Shown here piece after piece: positions 36,082 to 42,537 of a stretch of DNA of 44,803 bases. The stretch covers positions 1-44,803 of the forward strand of contig CANBHY010000011.1 in assembly GCA_947368535.1 (NCBI GenBank), written 5' to 3'. Each line of letters begins with the position of its first letter. The first letter of the stretch is position 1. Below the pieces are notes generated by a model. The model searched no databases and was not told the DNA's origin. It saw only the letters and a program-made list of their open reading frames with translations. The DNA comes from an uncultured Clostridium sp. Its GTDB lineage: Bacteria > Bacillota > Clostridia > TANB77 > CAG-508. The position numbers and the translations under genes were made by a program.

Positions 36082-36130
36082 TGTATATTTTGTCTAAAAA
36101 AGTACAAAATAAAATTAGACAAAATATACA
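36082..36130 (+). promoter_or_regulatory. Perfect 16-bp inverted repeat ahead of spoVT
   Basis: TGTATATTTTGTCTAA (36082-36097) and its exact complement TTAGACAAAATATACA (36115-36130) flank a 17-nt spacer. The second arm abuts AGGAGG of spoVT. There is no T run. It could be a large operator or an mRNA stem next to the ribosome binding site. Confidence 0.7.
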
Positions 36131-36141
36131 AGGAGGATTTT

Positions 36142-36696
36142 ATGAAAGCTACAGGAGTTGTAAGAAGAATAGATGATTTAGGAAGAATAGTAATTCCAAA
36201 AGAAATAAGAAAAACTTTGAGAATTGGTGAAGGATCACCATTAGAAATATTTACAGAAAAAGATGGAGAAATAGTATTAAAAAAATATTCACCAATAGGA
36301 GAACTTTCTGAATTTGCAAGCCATTACGCTGATACATTATCAAAAACAACGGGACATATAGCATGCATAACAGATAAAGATACAATAATAGCTGTATCTG
36401 GAGGATTGAAAAAAGATTTATTGGAACAAGGAATTAGCAAAGAATTAGAAGAAGTAATTGAAAATAAAGAAATTTATACAAGCAAAGAAAATGACGAACT
36501 ATCAATTCCAATAAGTAAACATGAAAATAAAGAAAGAGTTTTTCATTCTCAAGTAATTTATCCAATAGTTTCAGATGGTGATTCTGTAGGAAGTGTAGTG
36601 CTAATGTCAAAAGAGCCTAATAAAAGAATGTCAGACACAGAACTAAAAATAGTACAATCAGCAGCAGGCATATTAGGAAGTCAATTAGAAATATAA
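36142..36696 (+). CDS. spoVT: Stage V sporulation protein T
   Basis: The 184-residue protein starts with an AbrB-like swapped-hairpin DNA-binding domain (MKATGVVRRIDDLGRIVIPK, then RKTLRIGEGSPLEIF) and continues with a GAF-like domain (about 56-180). This is SpoVT, the forespore regulator that modulates sigma-G genes and is a marker of endospore formers. The start follows AAGGAGG. The inverted repeat just upstream hints at autoregulation. Confidence 0.93.
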   Translation: MKATGVVRRIDDLGRIVIPKEIRKTLRIGEGSPLEIFTEKDGEIVLKKYSPIGELSEFASHYADTLSKTTGHIACITDKDTIIAVSGGLKKDLLEQGISKELEEVIENKEIYTSKENDELSIPISKHENKERVFHSQVIYPIVSDGDSVGSVVLMSKEPNKRMSDTELKIVQSAAGILGSQLEI

Positions 36697-36721
36697 AACA
36701 TATCAAATCAGTATATTAAAT

Positions 36722-36756
36722 AAAGATGTAGCTTTAAAAGTTACATCTTTATTTTG
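36722..36756 (+). terminator. Terminator after spoVT
   Basis: AAAGATGTA (36722-36730) pairs with TACATCTTT (36742-36750), with further inner pairs (GCTTTAAAAGT), then ATTTTG. Confidence 0.75.
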
Positions 36757-36809
36757 TTAATAGAAAAAATTATACAGTAATTATTTATTCTTTTTATTAA
36801 TGAAAAGAA

Positions 36810-36838
36810 TTGACATCATAAAAAAATATAGATAAAAT
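36810..36838 (+). promoter_or_regulatory. Promoter of the 188-residue membrane protein
   Basis: TTGACA (36810-36815), a 17-nt spacer and TAAAAT (36833-36838). Confidence 0.75.
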
Positions 36839-36874
36839 ATATACAAATTAATTGAACAAAAGAGGAGAAATAAA

Positions 36875-37441
36875 ATGAAAGATACAACAGATTCAAAAAA
36901 ATTTGTGGGTAAATTTGTAGGAAGATACATAGCATTAGCATTCATAATAGGAGTAATATCATTTGCTTTAGAAAATGTAATTCCACAATTTGTTGATTGG
37001 GATTTCACAGCAACTTTAATGATATACCAATCAGTATTATTTATAATTAGTACACTATTAGCAATAATATTAGCAGTAAATTTAACTATCAAAAAACAAA
37101 AATTAGCTACAAGAGAGGATGCAAAAAAAGCATCAAAACCAATTAAAATAATATTAATATTTGTAGCTCTTATGGTTATGATAGCAAATTTAGTATATTG
37201 CTATCAAATAGAACAATCTGGATATAAAGATATTGATAAAGATACTTCAAAAACTCAAGAACTTGATGAAAGCGAAAAAGAAGAATATAGAAAAAGTGAA
37301 AAAGATAGAATACATTTAATTTCAAATATGTATATGGCAACAAGAGAAATAGTTACAATTTTAACATATGCATATGCAGTTATATATGTTGAAAAAATGA
37401 TAGAAATTTCAGCAATAGAAAAAAATAAAAAAGAAGAATAA
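36875..37441 (+). CDS. Small membrane protein, function unknown
   Basis: The 188-residue protein has three clear membrane helices (about residues 18-36, 46-70 and 86-108), then a soluble acidic segment (about 110-150) and a last amphipathic or membrane helix (about 155-175; MATREIVTILTYAYAVIYVE). I recognise no family. The start follows AGAGGAG. It has its own promoter and terminator. Spacing does not link it to spoVT, though it could still be a sporulation or membrane-stress gene. Confidence 0.6.
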   Translation: MKDTTDSKKFVGKFVGRYIALAFIIGVISFALENVIPQFVDWDFTATLMIYQSVLFIISTLLAIILAVNLTIKKQKLATREDAKKASKPIKIILIFVALMVMIANLVYCYQIEQSGYKDIDKDTSKTQELDESEKEEYRKSEKDRIHLISNMYMATREIVTILTYAYAVIYVEKMIEISAIEKNKKEE

Positions 37442-37446
37442 TAAAT

Positions 37447-37477
37447 AAAAATCCTCTATAAAATAGAGGATTTTTTT
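37447..37477 (+). terminator. Rho-independent terminator
   Basis: AAAAATCCTCTA, loop TAAAA, and TAGAGGATTTTT, followed by more T residues, after the membrane protein gene. Confidence 0.9.
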
Positions 37478-37510
37478 ATTTTATAAAACCTTTAAAACCT
37501 ATTAATTCTA

Positions 37511-37539
37511 TTGCAAAATTAAAAGAAATATAATATAAT
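37511..37539 (+). promoter_or_regulatory. Promoter of the alaS-HIT-sortase unit
   Basis: TTGCAA (37511-37516), a 17-nt spacer and TATAAT (37534-37539). The leader is under 25 nt, so there is no room for a T-box. Confidence 0.7.
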
Positions 37540-37562
37540 TTAAAACTGTTAAGGAGGCGCAA

Positions 37563-39311
37563 ATGAAAGCTATTGAAATAAGAAATAAATATTTAAAATT
37601 TTTTGAAAGAAATAACCATAAAATTATACCAAGTGCATCATTAATTCCAGAAAATGATCCATCCGTATTATTCAATACAGCTGGTATGCAACCATTAGTA
37701 CCATATCTTTTAGGAGAAAAACATCCAGAAGGATCACGTCTTACAGATTATCAGAAATGTGTAAGAACAAATGATATAGATGAAGTTGGAGATAATAGAC
37801 ATTTAACATATTTTGAAATGCTAGGAAATTGGTCACTAGGAGATTACTTCAAAGAAGAATCAATAGCAATGAGCTATAAATTCTTAACAGAAGAATTAGG
37901 AATTCCAAACGAAAAATTATCGGTAACATGTTTTAAAGGTGACGAAGACTGCGATAAAGACACTGTAGCATATGAATGTTGGAAAAAAGCAGGAATACCT
38001 GATGAAAGAATATATTTTTTCGGAAAAAGTGAAAACTGGTGGATAGCTGGTGAAGAAGGACCATGTGGACCAGACACAGAAATGTTCTATGATACAGGAA
38101 AACCAAAATGTTCTCCAGAATGTAATCCATCATGTGATTGTGGAAAATATGTTGAAATTTGGAACAACGTATTCATGGAATTTTATAAAGATAAAAATGG
38201 ATATACAAAATTAAAACAACAAAATGTAGATACAGGTCTTGGACTAGAAAGAATGACGATGCTATTACAAGGAAAAGAAACACCATTTGAAATAGAAATA
38301 TTTGCACCAGTAATGAAAGAATTAGAAAAACTACAAAAAGTAGACAACATACAAAGTAGAAGAATTGTTACAGAACATCTTCGTTCAAGTATGATGATAA
38401 TAAATGACGGTGGAAGACCAAGCAATGTTGATAGAGGATATATACTAAGAAGATTACTAAGAAGAATGACAAGACACATGAATAAATTAGAGATAGATTT
38501 ATCACAATTAGAAAACATAATAGATATATCAATAGATAGTCTAAAAGAATTATATCCAGAACTTGAAAAAAACAAAGAAATAATAAAACAAGTAATAATA
38601 GAAGAAAAAGACAAATTTGTAAAAACATTAAAAAACGGCGAAAAAGAATTTGAAAAAGTAGCAGCAAAAGTAAAAAGTAGCGGAAGAATAATAGATGCAC
38701 AATGTGTTTTTAATCTTTATGAAACTTATGGATTCCCACCAGAAATGACAGAAGAATTAGCAAGAGAAAATGGACTAAAAGTAGATATGGAAAATTATCA
38801 AAAACTATTTGAAGAACACCAAGCAAAATCTAGAATGGGAAGTGAAGCTAAATTTAAGGGTGGACTAGCATCAACAGGTGAAATGGAAACAAAATATCAT
38901 ACGGCAACACATCTTCTAAATGCAGCTTTAAAAGTAGTTTTAGGAGACCATGTACATCAAAAAGGAAGTAATATAACAGAAGAAAGACTAAGATTTGATT
39001 TCTCGCATCCAGCCAAAATGACAGACGAAGAAAAACAAAAAGTTGAAAATCTAGTAAATGAATATATTAGACAAGATATAAAAGTAGAAAAATTAGAAAT
39101 GAAGAAAGACGAGGCACTAGAACTAGGAGCAGAAGCAATGTTCTTAGATAAATATGGAGAAGAAGTCACAATATATAAAATTGGAGATGTTTCATTAGAA
39201 TTTTGTGGTGGACCACATGTAGAACATACAGGAGTTTTAGGAACATTTAAAATAAAAAAAGAAGAAGCTTCATCAGCAGGGGTAAGAAGAATAAAAGCTA
39301 TCTTATTATAA
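37563..39311 (+). CDS. alaS: Short alanyl-tRNA synthetase lacking the C-terminal domain
   Basis: AAGGAGG precedes the ATG at 37563. The 582 residues contain the catalytic core (NTAGMQPLVPYLLG, YFEMLGNWSLGDYF, WNNVFMEFY, GLGLERMTMLLQG), the tRNA-recognition helices, and the editing domain with TATHLLNAAL and CGGPHVEHTG. The protein stops right after AGVRRIKAILL, where standard enzymes (about 870 residues) continue into the DHHA1/C-Ala oligomerisation domain. The next gene begins 10 nt later, so this is a clean short form and not a frameshift. A Cys cluster (KCSPECNPSCDC) near residue 185 may bind zinc. Confidence 0.9.
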   Translation: MKAIEIRNKYLKFFERNNHKIIPSASLIPENDPSVLFNTAGMQPLVPYLLGEKHPEGSRLTDYQKCVRTNDIDEVGDNRHLTYFEMLGNWSLGDYFKEESIAMSYKFLTEELGIPNEKLSVTCFKGDEDCDKDTVAYECWKKAGIPDERIYFFGKSENWWIAGEEGPCGPDTEMFYDTGKPKCSPECNPSCDCGKYVEIWNNVFMEFYKDKNGYTKLKQQNVDTGLGLERMTMLLQGKETPFEIEIFAPVMKELEKLQKVDNIQSRRIVTEHLRSSMMIINDGGRPSNVDRGYILRRLLRRMTRHMNKLEIDLSQLENIIDISIDSLKELYPELEKNKEIIKQVIIEEKDKFVKTLKNGEKEFEKVAAKVKSSGRIIDAQCVFNLYETYGFPPEMTEELARENGLKVDMENYQKLFEEHQAKSRMGSEAKFKGGLASTGEMETKYHTATHLLNAALKVVLGDHVHQKGSNITEERLRFDFSHPAKMTDEEKQKVENLVNEYIRQDIKVEKLEMKKDEALELGAEAMFLDKYGEEVTIYKIGDVSLEFCGGPHVEHTGVLGTFKIKKEEASSAGVRRIKAILL

Positions 39312-39320
39312 GGAGAAAAA

Positions 39321-39659
39321 ATGAGCGATTGTATATTTTGCAAAATTGCAAATAAAGAAATAAATTCAGAAATTATATATGAAAATGAAAAAGTAATTGC
39401 ATTTAAAGATTTAAACCCAAGGGCAAAAATGCACTTTTTAATAGTACCAAAAAAACATTATGAAACTATATTAGATATAGATGATAAAGAAACAACAGAG
39501 TATTTATTAAAAGCTGTAAAAGATATTGCTCAAAAATATGAAATATCAGAAAAAGGCTTTAGATTAATAAATAATTGCAAAGAAGACGGTGGACAAGAAG
39601 TTATGCACATGCACATACATATGTTAGGTGGAGAAAAATTAAAAACTACTATACTTTAA
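39321..39659 (+). CDS. HIT-family nucleotide-binding protein
   Basis: The 112-residue protein has CIFCKIANKEINSEIIYEN at the start, NPRAKMHFLIVPKKHYETIL in the middle, and the histidine triad HMHIHMLGG at the end. HIT proteins of this HINT/Hnt type hydrolyse nucleoside phosphoramidates such as aminoacyl-AMP, which suits its place 10 nt behind alaS. The link to clearing alanyl-AMP is an inference. Confidence 0.9.
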   Translation: MSDCIFCKIANKEINSEIIYENEKVIAFKDLNPRAKMHFLIVPKKHYETILDIDDKETTEYLLKAVKDIAQKYEISEKGFRLINNCKEDGGQEVMHMHIHMLGGEKLKTTIL

Positions 39660-39696
39660 AGAAATGTAAGACAAAATTGCACGGAGGAAAACCAAC

Positions 39697-40425
39697 ATGG
39701 AATCAAAAAGAAAAAATATACTAACAATATTGTTAATAATAGTAATAGTAGTTGTTGTTGGAGTAATAGGTTTTTTGGGATTTGAATTAATTAATGGAAA
39801 AGTAAAAGAATCAGCTTCGCAAACAATAACAGATGAATTTGATAAACAAATACCAACAATAACAGAAGAAGAATTTAATGAGGGAATGCAAGAACAGGAA
39901 CAAAATACTACACAATCTCCAAATCAACCAAGTGGAGAAGAAGGAAGTAGCGGACAAACTGGAAAATATACTGGGTACAGAAACTACAATCAATCTTATT
40001 ACACAACAGGTGTGAATATCGACGGCTATTGGGTAGTAGGAACGATTAGAATTCCAGCTTCAGGAATAAGATATTCTATATTTTCACAACCAAGCAAAAA
40101 AGCTTTAGAACGTGGAATAGGAATGATATATACATCAAATGGAATAAATCAACCAGGAAATACAGTACTTGCAGGGCACAATTATAAAAACAGTTTGTTT
40201 TTTTCAAAAAACAAGTATTTAGTAGAAGGAAATCCTATATATATAAAAGATGCTACAGGAGTTGAAGTAAAATATATAGTAACAAGTAAATTTACAACAA
40301 ATGATACAGATACATCTTTTTATCAACGAGACACAGGAGGAAAAAGAGAAATAACACTTTCAACATGTACAGATCGTGGATCAAGAACTGGAGAAAGGTT
40401 AATCGTTTTAGCAAGAGAAGAATAA
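39697..40425 (+). CDS. Sortase family transpeptidase, copy 1
   Basis: The 242-residue protein has an N-terminal membrane anchor (about residues 8-30), an acidic, Gln/Ser-rich stalk (about 45-95) and a sortase domain. The catalytic triad can be seen: His161 in AGHNYKNSLFF, Cys224 in LSTCTD and Arg234 in ERLIVLAR. It should join a sorting-signal protein to the wall or to another pilin outside the cell. The class cannot be fixed by eye. CGGAGG lies upstream, 37 nt after the HIT gene. No LPxTG-type substrate lies in the window. Confidence 0.85.
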   Translation: MESKRKNILTILLIIVIVVVVGVIGFLGFELINGKVKESASQTITDEFDKQIPTITEEEFNEGMQEQEQNTTQSPNQPSGEEGSSGQTGKYTGYRNYNQSYYTTGVNIDGYWVVGTIRIPASGIRYSIFSQPSKKALERGIGMIYTSNGINQPGNTVLAGHNYKNSLFFSKNKYLVEGNPIYIKDATGVEVKYIVTSKFTTNDTDTSFYQRDTGGKREITLSTCTDRGSRTGERLIVLAREE

Positions 40426-40440
40426 TCAATAATATATTAT

Positions 40441-40470
40441 TTGACAAAATAAATATAAAACGTGTAAAAT
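40441..40470 (+). promoter_or_regulatory. Promoter for sortases 2 and 3
   Basis: TTGACA (40441-40446), an 18-nt spacer and TAAAAT (40465-40470), in the gap after the first sortase. Confidence 0.65.
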
Positions 40471-40504
40471 AAAGATAGATAATGTTGTAATCGAGGTGAT
40501 AATA

Positions 40505-41164
40505 ATGATGGATGATAAAAAAAGCAAAGCACTAACAATTATATTAGTTGTAATTATAGTGGTTATAGTAGGAGTTTTATCATATTTAGGATATGTAGCT
40601 TTAAAAGATAAAAAAGTAGAAGATACATATACACAAGCAGCAAATGAATTTGAAAAAAAAGTAGCAGGAAGTCCAGAAAAATCAAAAGGTAGTAATTCTA
40701 CATTAAATTCTGTAAATGTAAGTTTAGATAAATCTGATAGACAACAAATGGAAGGATATAATGTAATAGGAACAATTGAAATACCAAAAGTAGATTTAAA
40801 ATGTGCTATATTAGAAGAAGTAACACCAAGATCAATAGAAATTGCTGTAGGAATGATGTATACAACTGCAGGGTTAAACGAACCAGGAAATACAGTAATA
40901 TATGGACATAATTATAGAAATAAATTATTCTTTTCAAGAAATGATGAATTGCAAACTGGAGATGAAATAAGAATATTAGATGAAAGCGGAAGAAAAATAA
41001 CATACGAAATATTTAATATATTTGAAACAACAATGACAGACACAACTTTTTATACTAGAACAGCAGAAATTACAAATGGAAAAGTAGAAGTAACATTATC
41101 AACATGTACAGATGATGCAAGTGAAACTGATAGAAGGCTAATAATACAAGCAAGAGAAAAATAA
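40505..41164 (+). CDS. Sortase family transpeptidase, copy 2
   Basis: The start is the ATG at 40505 (or 40508), since GAGGTGAT lies upstream. The protein has about 219 residues, an anchor helix at about 8-28 and a short stalk. The triad is His135 (YGHNYRNKLFF), Cys201 (LSTCTD) and Arg211. It is clearly closer to copy 3 than to copy 1: both share LSTCTDDASETDRRLII and TTAGLN/TTDGLN-like blocks. This suggests a recent tandem duplication. Confidence 0.85.
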   Translation: MMDDKKSKALTIILVVIIVVIVGVLSYLGYVALKDKKVEDTYTQAANEFEKKVAGSPEKSKGSNSTLNSVNVSLDKSDRQQMEGYNVIGTIEIPKVDLKCAILEEVTPRSIEIAVGMMYTTAGLNEPGNTVIYGHNYRNKLFFSRNDELQTGDEIRILDESGRKITYEIFNIFETTMTDTTFYTRTAEITNGKVEVTLSTCTDDASETDRRLIIQAREK

Positions 41165-41187
41165 TATTTTAATAAAGGATAGTAATT

Positions 41188-41844
41188 ATGGAAGAAAAAA
41201 ACAAAAAAATTTTAGTTATAACTGTAATTATAATAGCTATAATAGCTATAGCAACTATATCAGCAATGGCATATACATCAAGCAAAAATAAAAAAGAAAA
41301 TAAAACAGTTGCAGGAACAGCAGAAACACCAAAAGTAGTTAGTGGAAGTACTAAGAAATCAGAAGGTGGAAATTCTGGACTAAGTTCTGTTGAAATTTCT
41401 TCGTCAAGCAAAAAAGTAGGAAAGATGGAAGGATATAATATATTAGGAAAAATTAGAATTCCAAAAGTAAGTCTAGAATGTAATATATTAGATGAAGTAA
41501 CAAAAAGATCAATAGAAATAGCAGTAGCCCAAATGTTCACCACAGATGGACTAAATAAACCAGGAAACACAGTAATATATGGTCATAATTATAGAAACAC
41601 ATTATTTTTCTCAAGAAATGATGAATTAGAAATTGGCGACAAAGTATATATAACAGACTATGAGCAAAACATTGAAGTAGAGTATGAGATATACGATATG
41701 TTTGAAACAATGACAGCAGATACAAGTTTCTATGCAAGAGATGCTCAAGCGACAGGCGGAACTAGAGAAATAACATTATCAACATGTACAGATGATGCAA
41801 GCGAAACTGATAGAAGATTAATTATATTAGCAAAAGAAAAATAA
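41188..41844 (+). CDS. Sortase family transpeptidase, copy 3
   Basis: The 218-residue protein starts at 41188 after AAAGGATAG. It has an anchor helix (about 7-28), a Ser/Lys-rich stalk (about 29-75) and the triad His133 (YGHNYRNTLFF), Cys200 (LSTCTD), Arg210. It sits 23 nt behind copy 2 and ahead of a strong terminator, so the two form one unit. Confidence 0.85.
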   Translation: MEEKNKKILVITVIIIAIIAIATISAMAYTSSKNKKENKTVAGTAETPKVVSGSTKKSEGGNSGLSSVEISSSSKKVGKMEGYNILGKIRIPKVSLECNILDEVTKRSIEIAVAQMFTTDGLNKPGNTVIYGHNYRNTLFFSRNDELEIGDKVYITDYEQNIEVEYEIYDMFETMTADTSFYARDAQATGGTREITLSTCTDDASETDRRLIILAKEK

Positions 41845-41848
41845 AATA

Positions 41849-41877
41849 AAAGAACTCCATTAAGGAGTTCTTTTTAA
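41849..41877 (+). terminator. Terminator of the sortase unit
   Basis: AAAGAACTCC, loop ATTAA, GGAGTTCTTT, and further T residues. Confidence 0.9.
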
Positions 41878-41909
41878 TTTAAGAAATAGCAAAAAATACA
41901 AAAAAATAG

Positions 41910-41938
41910 TTGACAAACAGAATTAAAAATATTAAAAT
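41910..41938 (+). promoter_or_regulatory. Promoter of the tRNA genes
   Basis: TTGACA (41910-41915), a 17-nt spacer and TAAAAT (41933-41938), 18 nt before tRNA-His, preceded by an A-rich tract. Confidence 0.75.
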
Positions 41939-41955
41939 ATAAGAGCGTTTGAAAT

Positions 41956-42033
41956 GGTGGATTTAGCGCAGTTGGTTAGAGCGCCAGTTTGTGGCACTGG
42001 AGGCCGTGGGTTCAAATCCCACATTCCACCCCA
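41956..42033 (+). tRNA. tRNA-His (anticodon GTG)
   Basis: The cloverleaf shows a G at -1 opposite C73, the hallmark of tRNA-His, an anticodon stem CCAGT/ACTGG with loop TTGTGGC (anticodon GTG), a T arm GTGGG TTCAAAT CCCAC, and an encoded CCA. By my hand fold, acceptor pair 6-67 is T-T and D-stem pair 12-23 is G-A, two non-Watson-Crick positions. Confidence 0.93.
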
Positions 42034-42066
42034 TTTATTTAACCAATAATCCACAGGAAATTTAAC

Positions 42067-42121
42067 ATTGGGCTGTAGCTTTACTTAATGTTAGCGACGC
42101 AGGAGCGATACAGTAAGTAAA
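42067..42121 (+). repeat. tRNA-Gln 5' fragment and inverted repeat
   Basis: ATTGGGCTGTAGC at 42067-42079 repeats exactly the 5' end (with flank) of tRNA-Gln at 42152-42164. It is followed by TTTACTTA (42080-42087), which pairs with TAAGTAAA (42114-42121). The rest of the tRNA is absent, so it is a partial copy or a scar. Confidence 0.55.
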
Positions 42122-42153
42122 TAGCGAAAACAGTTACTAAACTAATTTAATAT

Positions 42154-42228
42154 TGGGCTGTAGCCAAGCGGTAAGGCACCAGACTTTGACTCTGGCATGC
42201 GCTAGTTCGAATCTAGCCAGCCCAACCA
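42154..42228 (+). tRNA. tRNA-Gln (anticodon TTG)
   Basis: Acceptor TGGGCTG/CAGCCCA, D stem GCC/GGC, anticodon stem CCAGA/TCTGG with loop CTTTGAC (anticodon TTG), T arm with TTCGAAT, and an encoded CCA. A complete, standard fold. Confidence 0.95.
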
Positions 42229-42235
42229 AAAATAT

Positions 42236-42262
42236 AAAAAATATAGCGAAGCTATATTTTTT
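42236..42262 (+). terminator. Terminator after tRNA-Gln
   Basis: AAAAAATATAGC (42236-42247), loop GAA, GCTATATTTTTT (42251-42262) form a 12-bp perfect stem ending in T residues. Confidence 0.8.
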
Positions 42263-42425
42263 ATATTTTAGATTTAGCGAGTTAGTAAGAAAAAATAGCG
42301 TACGAAGTATACGCGGCGCAGTGAGCAAAGCGAACAAGTGCCCTTGGGGCATTCGAATCTAACATGAAAAATAAGAATTAAGCGAAGCTATATTTTTATA
42401 TTTTAGATTAGCTAGTTAGTAAGAA
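42245..42425 (+). repeat. Direct repeat pair downstream of tRNA-Gln
   Basis: A unit of about 46 bp, AGCGAAGCTATATTTTT ... GTTAGTAAGAA, occurs at 42245-42292 and again at 42381-42425 with a few differences. Between the copies lies a GC-richer stretch with TGCCC (42339-42343)/GGGCA (42347-42351) and ATTCGAATCT, which resembles the T-loop of a tRNA. The whole stretch 42229-42460 has no gene. It looks like decayed tRNA or mobile material. Confidence 0.55.
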
Positions 42426-42460
42426 GAAATAACAGACAAATTACATAGAAGATAAAAGTT

Positions 42461-42502
42461 AAACTTGGAATTAAAGAAAACACCTTGATTCCAAGTTTTT
42501 TG
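42461..42502 (+). terminator. Terminator ahead of the helicase gene
   Basis: AAACTTGGAAT (42461-42471) pairs with ATTCCAAGTTT (42488-42498) and is followed by T residues. Confidence 0.85.
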
Positions 42503-42537
42503 TGTCATAAAAATAAAATAAAAAAAGGAGGTAAAAA

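Noticed and set aside
36082..36130. Reading the spoVT inverted repeat as a terminator of the KAP gene
   Set aside because: The second arm is followed by AGGAGG, not a T run.
37478..37562. T-box riboswitch ahead of alaS
   Set aside because: The leader after the promoter is under 25 nt and lacks the T-box sequence and any specifier stem.
42137..42362. Open frames on both strands across tRNA-Gln
   Set aside because: They overlap a perfectly folding tRNA and have no ribosome binding site; these are spurious translations of the tRNA.
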